In this document: positions 23,006 to 34,606 of the stretch, piece by piece
How the letters are laid out: each line of letters opens with the position of its first letter
How positions within the stretch are numbered: the first letter of the stretch is position 1
From: Symbiodinium natans
Taxonomy: Eukaryota > Sar > Dinophyceae > Suessiales > Symbiodiniaceae
Assembly: GCA_905221605.1 (NCBI GenBank)
Contig: CAJNDS010000479.1
Span: 5,001 to 69,000 of the forward strand
Length of the DNA: 64,000 nt
Direction of reading: 5' to 3'
The notes under the pieces: generated by a model
Database searches by the model: none
What the model was told of the DNA's origin: nothing
The model's input: only the letters and a program-made list of their open reading frames with translations
Program-made: the position numbers and the translations under genes

Positions 23006-26000
23006 AACATGTGGATTTACTGGTTTACAATTTGCGCACTCATCAACACACTGTTTAAAAGAACTTCTCTATCCAAGGTTACAGGATACCATATCATTTA
23101 AGGCTTTCCCTCTATTCCTGGTCGGATCAGCATTTTCGCATGTCCACCAGTGCGCAAACAGTGTGTGTCTGCTGAAAAGTGCATCATGCTACGCAACTGT
23201 GAACACAGTCAGGTAAAATCGCCCGATGCGTCCTTTGTTACCTACCTACGAGCCCATGCTCACCTCACTCAGCGAAACAAATGCGCACAGTGCGGACTGA
23301 AAAACTGTCACCTTGGACAGCTTGCATGTTAAGCAGAATCATTCAAGTTTGGCTCCAAGGTGCCAAGCCCCACGTGGACAATACCCGATGCTCCTCCTTA
23401 AGAATTGGCCCCCTGAGAGCCCACGCTGCGCCAGCATCGGCAGCGCCCGGAACAGGCAGCGTGCACAGCAGCTGCCTAGGAATTGAGAGTCAATTGCAGC
23501 GGTAGGTTGTAGGCTTTCATTCCTAAAATTGAATTCTGCAGTTGACGATGCGTGTGGTGGATGCAAGGCCTTGATAGGGGTACATACAGGTATGTAGGTT
23601 CAAAGACATCTGCTGCCAAACATTTAGTGAATTCATAAGGATTCCGACAAGCAACCACCAACCTGCGCATTTTGTAACGAAAGTTTCCAGAAATCGGCTG
23701 GCTTCAAGTTCCCGGTCATCTTCCCAGCCTTTGGACGCATAATTCATCCAGTTCAGCTTGCATGTACAATAGATTGCAATAATCTTTACAAAAGTCTACT
23801 TTGCTTTGCTCACGATCCAAAGAACTTCAGAGTACACCGGGCACATTGCTGCAAGAACGCAGGCTCTACATTTCTCGCAGATTTACAAAACGCTGCAAAG
23901 TCATGATGCTGGAGTCTCGGCTCGCAAAGCTTGTCGAATTTTTCCGGGGTGAACTTGTTGATGATGGATCGCCACTGCCTGCAGCATGGAGGAAATGGAC
24001 CTGTAGTGCCTACACTTCAAGGTGCTATTTTTATATCAAGAGTTCTTCATGGATTCATGGAAATATAAACAGTCAGATGGCCCTCTTCGATTTCATTCGG
24101 GATGCTACAACTGTGACGCAAATTTGGGGTTTGCGGAGTCAAACATCTCAACCCGCACAGACATGGTCGGTCAGGCAGGCTGGCTTGGCTTGGTACTTTG
24201 ACTTAGTTGCGGGAAACGGTTTGGCGGGAGCTGGGTGAGCCTGAGCACCCCTAGCCTGGCAGCTGCACAAGTGCCTGACTATGCGCCCACGTCCCCGTGT
24301 ACCACTTCCAAAGAAGAACGTGGCAGGCCCAAAAAGCACTTGACGGGGATAATTCGCGTGGGAGCGCCATTTGCAACACTGTGAAATGCACAAGCGACCG
24401 ACGCAAAGGCCCAAAACGCAGGAACACATGCACCTGTCACGCTTTCGTGACACGGAATGGTGCACGCCTCAAAAAGTGCACAACACCTAGGAGAGAGAGA
24501 GAGAGAGAGTTCGGTTCAAGATGCGAGCAGGCGTCAAGCCGCCAACGTTTCGGGCGCGGGTGCTGCACGCGTGCGCCGTGTGGCCACGGCCTCTTACCCT
24601 GGACGTTGGCCATGACAGTGTTGCACATTGCTTGAGGAGAATGATCCACGCACACATTCATCTTAATGCTGCAGTAAAACTTTTGCTTCTTATGTCTTAT
24701 CGCTGTCTTTCGTCTCTATGTAGGAAAGATATCATGAGAATTCAAAAAAATTCGCGTTGCAAAGCCTTGCTTGGCTTTCCACTCTAACCAGTATTGCCAC
24801 TCGTTCTGAAGGAGGTCACAAATCTGCAGCCTTCGGCATGCTCGCACCATTAAGCCAAAACATCTAACCCCCTGCCACACCCACGTGCAAGGCCCTGACG
24901 TCTGAGAGGCGTTTTTCTTCAGAAACGCAGCACCTAAGTAGAGGTGGCAATGCAGATTAGACAGGGTGTTGCGCAGCCAAGACGGAAGTCTGAGCTTTGG
25001 AAAGTTTAGGGATGCCATGGCGTTCAGCTCCAGGACAACAAACTGCCGTGCTCCAGTGTTCAGGGAGACCTGGCCTTTTTCTTGTTAAAATCCACCACGC
25101 AAAGTTGCGAAATTGTTCCGAACTTGCTGTTCATCTATCCTTCCACCTGGACATAGAGCGAAAGCCTCCAGACCCATCGCACTTTGTCTTTTCCAGAAAC
25201 CTGCCACCCAACTCCACCTCCAACCAGTCACAATGCCGTGCCCGCCAAGCTATGGAGGCCATGCTTCCCCTAACTACATCCCTAACTGCCAGCAAGCTCC
25301 ACGGACCCCGACCGCTCTTCGGTCTGGCTTCCGTCTGAGCAGCGGGCCTGGCGCAGTGTTAGAATCCAATGACATCGGTTCTAGGGCTCGGGTCTCGGCG
25401 TCGGAAGTCTTGCTGAGGACCCAGACTTCGTCAGCCCGCAGCTACGCACAAGAACCTTTTGTGCATGTGGCCCAAAACATTTGAGAAACCGGCCAACTGG
25501 CGGCTCACCTTAGGGACATAAAAAATGCCAAAGCCCAGCCCACTCTCCAGCCCTCCAGCAGCCTGCCCTTAGCTTTTGTCTCCGGTTTCCGCCAGGCAGG
25601 CGAAGACCTTGTGCACGGGAAGCGAAGCGGCTTTTTTGCAACAGATTTGCGTTCTCGGGTTGCAAAGATCATATATAGGGTCCGCACATATCTGCTTCCC
25701 GATCTTTGCCCTTCCACGGCCTTTGAGCATGGAGGGAATAGACAGGACTTCAAGGCCGATGACCACTTGGCAATGGACATCTTAGCTTGTTCGGTACTTC
25801 CATGCAACACTAGCACAACAAGGCATTTCGTCAAGTTTTGAGAACTGAGTGGTCCGGGCGAAACGACAAGCTCAAATACATTGGGATTCGTGACCCTTTG
25901 TCTTCTGAAATGTGAACTCGACACAGAAAATTGAGCATGGAACTTCGTAGATCCCAAAAAAATGTCGTGGGATGCTTGAGGGTATGGGGTTGGCGGTTTA

Positions 26001-29000
26001 GGGCGGAACTTCGACCAAATGATCACAAGACAAAAGAAGAAACATGGAGTTACTTACTCCCTGTGCAACCGTCAGGCAATGTTAGGGGAAGCACGACAGT
26101 TGGATATTTTGCGATTCAGGCTCGCTTCCCGTCACCATTCTCCAAATGGTACTCGCCTTGATACAATGCCCACAGCCAGATGCACAACAACCAAATTGTT
26201 GGCGAAATTCAGACAACCTGAGCACCTCTCGAAAGGAACCTTGAGTCGAAAGCTTGAGTGGAACCCCAAATTTCGCGCCGTAAAACCATTCTTTGAAACC
26301 CTGAACCTTGAATTCATTGAGGATGCCAACCTGAATGGAAGTGGCATGGAAGCACAAGCCTCCAGGAAGGGAAGCTGCCGGAACCCTTCGTCTTCTTGGA
26401 TGCCTGGACATGCGATGTTTTGTTTAAGATTCGGTTTAACGGACCGGAGCGGGGAAAACGGTGTTGAATCCGCCTCTTCGACACTTCCAGTCAGCAGTCT
26501 CGTCATCCCAACATCGCAGCGAAGGCGAAAAATGGTTGGTACCAATCACTGATATGATATTCAGACCCCTGCTGGTCCAGCTCTCTGCAAACACAGAAGG
26601 CAGACGAATATTGAGTACCCACCCCTTTCATTGTGCAAAAACATTAAGACAGGAGCATGCCTTGGATCTTCACTCCGCCCCTCTGACATTGCACCATCAA
26701 TGGAACAGTGAAAAGGAGAAAGGCATGGTAAATATCAACCCCTTCATTGTGCTAACCGATATTCATGGTCTCGTCAAAACAATCCATGAACCTAAAGCTA
26801 CAGACCCTACACTCCAAGGCTGCGTGCGCAGGCAAGAATCCTTTTTGCTGTCCGGATGTGCCCACTCCGATCCCCACAATACAAAATCGAGGACAAGAAT
26901 AGACCTCCTATCCACAAGCCGTGGAACCTCAACACCTAAAACCGTAAAGAACCTGAAACCCCGCAGAAATGTCAGGAAGCACTGCATGCCAAAGTGCTGG
27001 GACTGGAGTCTCAGGTACAGGACTTGCGGGAGCCTTTGCAGACACAGTGGTTTGAGGGTTGTTGGCTTTCGGGGAGAAAGGTTGGGCCTTAGTGCTGTGT
27101 AGGGTTTGAAGCCTCCAGTGTAGGCGTAGACTTCAGGCAGTGTGAGGTTGGCGCAGGTCGCACTGCATGGTGACTTTGGATTGGTTCAGGAAACCACAAG
27201 CCACACATGGGAGCCAAGCGTTGGCTCCTAGCAAAGCATTATATCAAAGGCTGACGTTATCGGAGCCATCATGGCATTGCAAACCAAAGCTTTTTCTGCT
27301 ATTTTGCTGAACTAAAAACTTATCGAGCGAACAAGGGAAACCACCATACCCGTAAAACCAGGAGGTTCACAGTCGTTCCACGACGGACTTTTCTGATAGA
27401 CTGCATCCTGAGCAGCTGTCGAGAGAAAACCGGACAGCAAAATGTCATATGCATAGAACATCGTTCTTTTGAGGCTTATGCCAGGGAATGGGGAGCAGCC
27501 AAGGATGCATTTTGAACCTGACGCTTCATGACATACCGGGCCGCTTCATCAAGGCCAGCATCTACGGCCTGGCCAAAACCGAAAGGCATTGCAGCCATGA
27601 TTTTCTAAAGACTCCAAAGGAAAAGAGTCGTGTGTGTTCCAACCACTCCCCATAGCACCACGTGCCACCAACACGTGCACATGCGCATACATGGCGACTT
27701 GCTCTTTGTGCTTGGGGTGCTTCATGCTTTTGTCAAGTTTAGGTTTTACTACAACCAAGCAACTCTAAGATCAACAAGAAGGTCAGCCACACCTCAACAT
27801 GAGAAAACGAAGTCGCTGTCTTGTCCATGAACCACGAGGCAACAAGCTCTTTAAAAAATCCCCAAAGCTCTTAAGCCAATCACGCACCGCTGTGAACCCC
27901 GATCAACATCTTCGGGATAGTAAGCAACTATTTAAGCACTGCTTCCAGCCTGCATCAACATTCCAGACAACTTCGACTTGAAACCTTGAAGCTGGGCCCG
28001 TTGCAGCCGAGTCTGGCTGCTTGTCGCCTGAAGCAGGGATGAAAACCCTGCTGCTGCAAAGGTCCGCAGATACAGAAGTTAAGTCTTCTGTCTTCGGGGA
28101 GTCTGGACGATAGGTTGGATAGGCATAGTTGCACGGCAACGTATGTGCTGCTGGTAACATGTGCGTATTGATCGTACGGGCATGGGCCATGGGTGCTCCG
28201 AAGGGTCATGCGCGTTCTTAGGGGCACGAAACCCAAACAATGTTGAAATGTTGTTGTTTACAACTGACGGGGAGCCTTTCAGAGGTCCTTCTCGGGATCT
28301 CAGGGCAGCTCCGGATTTGATTGATACCCCGTTAAAGTCCAGCATGCTTCTGGTAGAAAACCCCCACAAGGCGACAACATTTTCAAGCTAGCTTCGCCCC
28401 TGTTCAGTTTATTTCGCCCACTTCTTCCCAGAACCTCCCCAAACTGTGGTTCAGGAGTCTGATCGTCTATGTTCCGGAATAGATAACAAAAAGTCTTGTC
28501 ACGTAATGGCTGGAGGTTCTCAGATGACGCGAACGTCTGCAAAGCCTCTGCAAGCGCTGGCAGAGTGGAATCACTGTCTAAAGAGGCGGAGCTCATGATC
28601 CTGACGTTTCGACTTCAAGTTGTGTGGGCTAGCAAGAGGACCCACCAACCATGCCGACTCGAGCTGGGCCTCCACCCAAGCCCATCCCGGCTTGATCGCC
28701 CAACCTCCCACCACTTTATCATTCTGCTCGTTCTGGGCCATGTCGCAGAAAATGGGCTCTGGCCCTCAACCTCAACCAAAAGGTTTCGAAAATCCTCGGA
28801 TGCCTTTAACCGATAAAGCTAGGTTTGTCTTGTAACACTGGGTTGTGCTCAGCCTCAACAAAATTTAGATCGAAAGTCCGGGTCGCCAAGATTTTGAAGA
28901 TTGTGATTCTGCTTTCAAAATGACATGCTGCAAGCACCGTTCACCTAAGGTTTTGGGAAGCGCTATCTTCCTAAGACAAATTGCAAGCATCGTGTCCCGA

Positions 29001-29270
29001 ATATGTTGGAACAAACTTTCTGGCAAAATAACAAATCGCACTAAGATTCCCTCCACGAAAAACACTCACAACCACCGCATCATTAAGATTTCTGAACAAG
29101 CTCTCTCCCAAAATGACAAATCGCAGCACCGTTTGTCGCAAATCGCAACCCTGTTTTGCTTATCAGCCGTCTTGGCCTGATGTGTGGTTGTTTTGCTTGC
29201 TGGCGCATCTTGGTTGTTTGCTTATTGGCACGTGCTGGCTTAATGGGACCTTGAAATCAAGGTTTAGGTC
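23006..29270. other. 6 kb of unique DNA without a recognised gene
   Basis: Non-repetitive, moderately GC-rich sequence. The longest frames (26461-27102, 213 codons, plus; 26019-26552, 177 codons, plus) overlap others and carry no domain I recognise. A (GA)n run lies at about 24489-24510. Spliced host genes may be hidden here, but I cannot support any from the sequence alone. Confidence 0.4.
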
Positions 29271-30030
29271 TAAGTATGATTAGGGTTGGCAGTCAAGAGG
29301 TGGCTATGGCATTTCAGGGTTACGGACCCTAAAGTCAAGATCGGTGCCTCCCTTCGCGGCTCGGCGGCACCATTTCGGTCCCCGGTAGCCCGCGCAGAGC
29401 AAGCCGAAGACCTCGCCGATAAGGTGCTGCAAATTGTTCTGCTGGCTTGCTTCCTGGATGTGTAGAGTTTGGAGGCTGAAAGTCCCTACCTTTGTATCGA
29501 GATTTCAGACATATCTGAACAATCCGCATGATACCAGGATAAAGCATCGAAGCTTGAGACTTGCGTGAAGCTCTACCACATGCTCCCCTGTTGTGTCCAA
29601 AGTAGGGACAGCAAGCTGATTGCTGCAATATGATTCCTATGTTGTTGCTGTCAAGTACCGTCGCGGCAATTTTATCATGCTGTCGGGACGGTGTGGAGTT
29701 TGGAATGTGGGGTCGAAGGGTCGAGGGTCGAGGTGTGTGGGATTCAAGGTATTGGTTGTTGCTTGCATGGTGCATTGTACACCATGGCAACCAGTGGAAA
29801 CTGGCCATGACATCAAGTAGCCCGTTTGGCTGTGGCTTGTGGCAATGTGCGGAAGAAGCTTCAGGGGGTTCAAGCTGCTCCAGGTCAAACTAGAAGGCTG
29901 TGCAGGCAGTTTCAGGTACAAGCTTGAGGCGCTTTCCCCGGGGCAAGTTACAGTAAGACTGCCGAGTAAACTTGCGGATTTGGGGTGCACATTTTTGTTT
30001 TGGCCCTTGTGTTTTTTTGGCATTTTCTTT
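29271..30030. other. unique DNA, no gene recognised
   Basis: Mixed sequence leading into the telomere-like array. Short frames on both strands have no family resemblance. Confidence 0.4.
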
Positions 30031-30597
30031 TGGCGGGGGATTTTAGGGTTTAGGGTTTAAAGCTTAGGGTTTACGGTTTGAGTTTAGGGCTTAGGGCTTA
30101 GGGCTTAGGGCTTAGGGCTTAGGGCTTAGGGCTTAGGGCTTAGGGCTTAGGGCTTAGGGCTTAGGGCTTAGGGCTTAGGTTAGGGCTTAAGGGCATTAGG
30201 GTTAGGGCTTAAGCGGCGTAGGGCTTAGGGCTAGGGTGTAGGGCTTAGGGCTTAGGGCTTTAGGGCTTAGGCTTAGGGCTTAGGGCTTAGGGTCTTAGGG
30301 CTTAGGGCTTGGGCTTGGGGCTTGGGGCTTGGGGCTTGGGGGCTTAGGGCTTAGGGCTTAGGCTGAGGCTTAGGGATTAGGGCTTAGGCTTAGGGCTTAG
30401 GGCTTAGGGCTTAGGGCTTAGGGCGTAGGGCTTAGGGCTTAGGGCTTAGGGATTAGGGCTAGGGCTTAGGGCTTAGGGCTTAGGGCTTAGGGCTTAGGGC
30501 TTAGGGCTTAGGGCTTAGAGGGCTTAGGGCTTAGGGCTTAGGGCTTAGGGCTTAGGGCTTAGGGCTTAGGGCTTAGGGCTTAGGGCTTAGGGCTTTC
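30031..30597 (+). repeat. telomere-like TTAGGGC array
   Basis: Begins with TTTAGGG units, then about 75 copies of the 7-bp unit GGGCTTA (TTAGGGC), with scattered one-base indels and GGGCTTG variants near 30306-30345. It resembles a mutated TTTAGGG telomeric tract that has been amplified internally. Confidence 0.85.
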
Positions 30598-31373
30598 CTC
30601 CTTCGGGCTTCCTCCTTCTGGCTTCCTCCTTCGGGCTTCCTCCTTCGGGCTTCCTCCTTCGGGCTTCCTGCTTCGGGCTTCCTCCTTCGGGCTTCCTCCT
30701 TCAGGCTTCCTGCTTCGGGCTTCCTGCTTCGGGCTTCTTACTTCGGGCTTCCTGCTTCGGACTTCCTGCTTCGGACTTCCTGCTTCGGACTTCCTGCTTC
30801 GGGCTTGCTGCTTCGGGCTTCCTGCTTCGGGTTCTTTTCCTGCTTCGGGCTTCCTGCTTCGGGCTTCCGGCTTCCGGCTTCCGGCTTCCTGCTTCGGGCT
30901 TCCTGCTTCGGGCTTCCTGCTTCGGCTTCTTGCTTCGGGCTTCTTGCTTGCGGCTTCTTGCTTCGGGCTTCTTGCTTCGGGCTTCTTGCTTTTCGGGCTT
31001 CTTGCTTTTCGGGCTTCTTGCTTCGGGCTTCTTGCTTCGGGCTTCTTGCTTCGGGCTTCGGGCTTTCGGGCTTCGGGCTTTCGGGCTTCGGGCTTCGGGC
31101 TTCAGGCTTCGGGCTTCGGGCTTCGGGCTTCCGGGCTTCGGGGCTTCCTGGCTTCGGGGCTTCGGGGCTTCGGGGCTTCGGGGCTTCGGGGCTTCGGGGC
31201 TTCGGGGCTTCGGGGCTTCGGGGCTTCGGGGCTTCGGGGCTTCCTTCGAGCTTCGGGCTTGCGGGCTTCGAGCTTCGGGGCTTGGGGCTTGGGGCTTGCT
31301 TGGGGGCGGGCTTGGGGGCTTGGGGGTTGGGAGCTGGGGGGCTTGGGGGCTTGGGGGGGTTTGGGGGGCTTTT
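30598..31373 (+). repeat. GGGCTTC arrays grading into GGGGCTT
   Basis: Continues the telomere-like array without a break. 14-bp GGGCTTCCTCCTTC and CTTCGGGCTTCCTG units run to about 30950. GGGCTTCTTGCTTC and GGGCTTCGGGCTT follow to 31130, then 8-bp GGGGCTTC to 31240, then GGGGCTTGGGGG up to the virus boundary. Long Leu/Ala/Ser/Gly-rich frames are repeat translations. Confidence 0.85.
31369..31373 (+). repeat. candidate target-site duplication, left copy
   Basis: CTTTT directly precedes the left inverted repeat and is matched by CTTTT at 52417-52421 after the right inverted repeat. Polinton integrases usually duplicate 5-6 bp. The flank is itself a GGGGGCTTTT repeat, so chance identity is possible. 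Confidence 0.5.
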
Positions 31374-31682
31374 AGTTAGGGAAGGCCATGCCCCAACTTA
31401 TGTTCCACCCCCGCTCACCGCTCATTCGTTTTTTCCCTAGGGGGGGATATACGTTTTCCAATTTCCAATATATTTTTCCTCATTTTTGACATCCGACCCT
31501 CAACCGTTCCTAACAAAAAATCTCAATAAAAAATCAATAATTTTATGATAAAAAATATTAAAAATTTCATCATAAAATTTTCCAAAATTTTCATAAAAAT
31601 AATATTTCAAAATTTTCATCATAAAAATCTTCCGAAAAATATTTGTTGAAAAATTGCATTTTATAAATTATCTTTGTAAAAT
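31374..31682 (+). repeat. left terminal inverted repeat
   Basis: About 310 bases that pair with 52103-52416. The outer 120 bases are mixed-composition; the inner part is A/T runs with ATTTTATGATAAAAAATATT-type words. The two copies differ mostly by one-base changes in homopolymer runs. Confidence 0.9.
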
Positions 31683-31795
31683 TCATTTATCATAATTTTT
31701 TATCAAAAATTATTGTAAAATTCATTTATCATAATTTTTTATCAAAAATTATTGTAAAAAATCATTGTAAAAAATCTTTGTAAAAAATCCTGTAT
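31676..31795 (+). repeat. AT-rich tandem repeat next to the left inverted repeat
   Basis: A unit of about 39 bases beginning GTAAAATTCATTTATCATAA and ending CAAAAATTATT is present twice in a row (about 31676-31753). It is followed by three 13-base ATTGTAAAAAATC units. It is not part of the matching right inverted repeat. Confidence 0.8.
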
Positions 31796-32187
31796 TAATT
31801 TTCATGCTTTGCTAGATTTTCAAGTTCTTTTAATATTACATTGTTTTGATGCGTTTTTGATTTTTCATGCTGTGATTTTTTGTAATGTTTTACATCATAA
31901 TTACAAAACGGACAATGATATATTATTTTCATATATTCTTTTCTATGTGCTTCTATTTTTTCCTTATTATCCTCTTGATATTTTTTATGTCTTTCTTTTT
32001 CCTGTTCCTTATGACTGTCTCTATATTGCTTTTGTTTTAACTTACATAATTCTGGGTTTTCTTCATATAGTTTCCTACTTTTTTCACGATATCGCTTTCT
32101 ACAATCATCACATAATTTGAAGCTTTCTGAAAATTCCCACCACTCACGCATTCTTTGGCAACCCCTGCATAACCTTGAACTCGGCAT
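31795..32187 (-). CDS. zinc-finger protein, 130 aa
   Basis: Two zinc-binding parts are visible. Near the N-terminus CRGC (C7, C10) pairs with CDDC (C26, C29). Near the C-terminus a C2H2 finger uses C92, C95, H107 and H113. Between them lies a highly charged helical region (residues 30-88) with repeated YxExNKE-type steps. Proteins of this layout are common small genes in Polinton-like viruses and giant viruses; their role is unknown, and nucleic-acid binding is my inference. It is the outermost gene at the left end, transcribed toward the inverted repeat. The start context ends in TATACCTATATATA, similar to other non-structural genes here. Confidence 0.75.
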   Translation of the reverse strand: MPSSRLCRGCQRMREWWEFSESFKLCDDCRKRYREKSRKLYEENPELCKLKQKQYRDSHKEQEKERHKKYQEDNKEKIEAHRKEYMKIIYHCPFCNYDVKHYKKSQHEKSKTHQNNVILKELENLAKHEN

Positions 32188-32249
32188 TATATATAGGTAT
32201 ATGCTACTATCTCTTTAAGCATTTACCATATACCATAATTATTTTTAGA

Positions 32250-32519
32250 TTATAGCGCATGTTTTGTTTTTAAATAACACTGTAAATCATTCAATTCACT
32301 TCGTATAGTTTTAATATATTCGTCATCGGCTGGCGATGTATTAAATCGCACTTTCATATTTCTCATTATCTTTTCTTGTTTTAGTAATAATAAGTATTTT
32401 TTCCTTCCATAATCAACACTTAATTTATCTAATTCTATTTCAAAAGGTTCTAATATCTCTTGATATTCGCATTTTGTAATGTCCCTGCCTGTCGTGACTT
32501 CCTTAACGAGTTTCAACAT
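32250..32519 (-). CDS. hypothetical protein, 89 aa
   Basis: No family recognised. The sequence is charged and mostly helical, with a Lys/Leu-rich middle (KKYLLLLKQEKI) and no membrane segment or signal peptide. It is the second of three small minus-strand genes. Its start lies just downstream of TATAGTATTATAT, the same start context as the gene at 32562-32795 and the zinc gene at 46199, which supports it as a real and co-regulated gene. The 42-base gap upstream holds AAAACTTTT repeats. Confidence 0.65.
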   Translation of the reverse strand: MLKLVKEVTTGRDITKCEYQEILEPFEIELDKLSVDYGRKKYLLLLKQEKIMRNMKVRFNTSPADDEYIKTIRSELNDLQCYLKTKHAL

Positions 32520-32561
32520 ATATAATACTATATATTTTTGTTTTTAAAACTTTTAAAACTT

Positions 32562-32795
32562 TTAATCATTATTTTCATATAATTCTATTAATTCTTTTTG
32601 AAGCTCAATTTGTTTTTCTAAATATTTCATTTCCTTATCTAAATGTTCCTGTTCTTCCTTTTCTATAACGCATTTTTGTTTTATTTCCTCAATTTTGCTT
32701 ATCCTACTTTCTTTGATAATTTCTAGTTTTTCTAATTCATGTTTTGCCTGTTTATAAAGAATTTCAAATAATTCATCTTGAACAGATTTTTTCAT
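32562..32795 (-). CDS. small coiled-coil protein, 77 aa
   Basis: Almost entirely Glu/Lys/Leu/Ile-rich with heptad-like spacing across residues 8-74, so a coiled coil is likely. No catalytic or zinc motif is visible and no function is assigned. The start is preceded by TATAGTATTATATAT, identical to the neighbouring gene's context. Confidence 0.65.
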   Translation of the reverse strand: MKKSVQDELFEILYKQAKHELEKLEIIKESRISKIEEIKQKCVIEKEEQEHLDKEMKYLEKQIELQKELIELYENND

Positions 32796-32849
32796 ATATA
32801 TAATACTATATATTTTAGTTTTTAAAACTTTTAAAACTTTTGAAAAAAT

Positions 32850-32888
32850 AAATATTTCAATAAAGAATAATAATTTACTGAAATATTT
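32850..32888. terminator. AT hairpin beyond the 444-aa gene
   Basis: AAATATTTCA and TGAAATATTT arms with an inner TAAA/TTTA extension (14 of 15 pairs) around a 9-base loop. It lies 12 bases downstream of the minus-strand stop at 32900, where a 3'-end signal of the mimivirus hairpin type would be expected. Confidence 0.6.
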
Positions 32889-32899
32889 TGAAGCTTATA

Positions 32900-34234
32900 T
32901 TATTTTCTGAATATATGTTGTCTATACAAATCTTTGAGTTCTTTCAGATATTGTTTTTTCATTTCTTTATCTCCCGCTGACCTGATCCAATTGCTATATA
33001 TACTTTTATAGCTTCTGTAAGTTTTAGTATTTATAGTATTTCTGTTGTTAGCTTCTTCGAATACTTCTCTCAATTTTTGAATACCTATTTTGCTTGGAAT
33101 GATTAATGTAGGCGATGCCATATCCTGCTCTTCTGTTGTTCCTTCCTTCAAATTTGTTTTTCTTGTTAAACGGGTTCGTGGGCGTTCATTTTGTGGTGGT
33201 TGCGGCGGTTGTGGAGGTGGCGCGTTTCCGCTTGAACTTGACGAACCGCCTTCTTGAAAATTTGGCTGTGGCGGCGGCGGTGTTTTCGGTGATGGTCTGG
33301 GTCTTGCTTTTGTTCTCGGCTCTGTTGGTCGCTGTGGTATTGGACGTGGTATTGGTGGTAATTCTGCTAGCGTAGGTTGGCTTGATGATGCAATCGGTAA
33401 AGGTTGTTGTGTAGCACCGACGTTAGGTTGATGTGGTTGTAAAACTATTGAGGGTTGTAAATATTCCATGTTTGGAATTGGCATTGGGTCATAAGTTGTA
33501 AATTGACCCGCGCGAGGATCTCCTGAAAAGTCTAATAGCTGTCTGGGGGGCGGGTTTATTCTCCTCATTAATGTCTCGCCTAATGCTTGTGCGGCTTCCT
33601 GTGTAAGTCCAGCAAACGCGGCAGAAGTAAAATCCATACCGGAAATCATATTGCCCGCAACATTGCCCCCTACTCGTAATGCCCCACTTCCTAAACTTAA
33701 TGCCCCGCTTCCTAAACTCCGAAGAATGCCCGAACCGCCTTCTTCCTCTCTTTCTAACTGTTGTTGGTGCGCTTGATTGATTGCTTGTTGGTTGCCTTGA
33801 CGTGCGGTTGCTACGTTTCCTAATGTTTCATCGATTTGAAACAATTGTTGCTCGGGGGGTGTGCCGTATTCTTCAATAAAAGACATATTGTCGGTGTCCG
33901 TTGCAATACGAAACATTTCTGGCGTTCTGGGTTGTTCTGGTTCTGGGCGGTCGTGCTCTGTAAATAATGCTCTGTGTGTAAAATTGTTATCGCTAGCGTA
34001 TTCACGTAGCATATGATCCCTAACAATTCTTTCGGCAATTTGTTTTTCTTGAACTTTTAATTTGTCCAAATGATCTTTTCCATCAAAACGAGTTCCTTTG
34101 TTGCTTTGTTTATAAAATACAGCGTCTCTATTAGGAAAGGGTTTTAACGCTTCTTCATCGTCATTAACCAGCTCCAAAATATCTTCATATCTAGATCTTC
34201 TGTGAAATTGTATTCCAGCGTTTTTAACTACCAT
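32900..34234 (-). CDS. putative structural protein, 444 aa, Gly-repeat and Pro-rich
   Basis: No family recognised. Order of parts: an N-terminal charged region (1-110); a Gly/Ser/Leu segment at about 168-195 with a repeated GSGAL step followed by an Ala-rich stretch, which could be an amphipathic membrane-active segment; a Gln/Pro-rich disordered region (about 215-350) with a polyproline run; and a basic helical C-terminus (about 375-444). Its place between small helical genes and the minor capsid gene, and a TCTA element at 34254-34257 (minus strand, 19 bases upstream), suggest a virion protein made late. That is inference. The start at 34234 follows TATATAAAAAAGA. Confidence 0.7.
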   Translation of the reverse strand: MVVKNAGIQFHRRSRYEDILELVNDDEEALKPFPNRDAVFYKQSNKGTRFDGKDHLDKLKVQEKQIAERIVRDHMLREYASDNNFTHRALFTEHDRPEPEQPRTPEMFRIATDTDNMSFIEEYGTPPEQQLFQIDETLGNVATARQGNQQAINQAHQQQLEREEEGGSGILRSLGSGALSLGSGALRVGGNVAGNMISGMDFTSAAFAGLTQEAAQALGETLMRRINPPPRQLLDFSGDPRAGQFTTYDPMPIPNMEYLQPSIVLQPHQPNVGATQQPLPIASSSQPTLAELPPIPRPIPQRPTEPRTKARPRPSPKTPPPPQPNFQEGGSSSSSGNAPPPQPPQPPQNERPRTRLTRKTNLKEGTTEEQDMASPTLIIPSKIGIQKLREVFEEANNRNTINTKTYRSYKSIYSNWIRSAGDKEMKKQYLKELKDLYRQHIFRK

Positions 34235-34252
34235 TCTTTTTTATATATTGTT

Positions 34253-34594
34253 TTAGAAAATAGTCTCACTTAACTCGCTTAATGTGTCATACCTTTTTCT
34301 CAAATGTTCCAGAGAAGTCTCGGGTATTCTTGGATTATGCATTTCCCCTTTTAATCTTGCCATCTCACTTTCATAATTTGCTTTCATCTGACCCTCTAAC
34401 AATCTACGCTTAAACGCTATGTTTTTTTCTTTTGCCTCTCTCGCTTCCAATTGCTTTTTCAAATTCAGTAGATAATCAATATTTTGTTGCCGATATACCA
34501 GATCTTCCGGCGAATTCACGACAGGATTATCTAATGACTTTTTCTTATGTTGCCGTTTATTTTTCTGAAATTTGAACCTATTATATAGAACCAT
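34253..34594 (-). CDS. basic coiled-coil protein, 113 aa
   Basis: The first 20 residues are very basic (KFQKNKRQHKKK), and the remainder is helical with heptad-like Leu/Ala spacing (residues 40-105). No known domain. It is one of a tight minus-strand series, only 18 bases from the next gene downstream and 12 from the one upstream. TCTA lies on the minus strand at 34612-34615, 17 bases before the start, as for other putative virion genes. A DNA-associated or scaffold role is possible but unproven. Confidence 0.65.
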   Translation of the reverse strand: MVLYNRFKFQKNKRQHKKKSLDNPVVNSPEDLVYRQQNIDYLLNLKKQLEAREAKEKNIAFKRRLLEGQMKANYESEMARLKGEMHNPRIPETSLEHLRKRYDTLSELSETIF

Positions 34595-34606
34595 TTGTAT
34601 ATATTA

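Noticed and set aside
26461-27102. A 213-codon host gene
   Set aside because: No domain recognised, overlaps other frames, and no splice or codon-use support that I can judge by eye.
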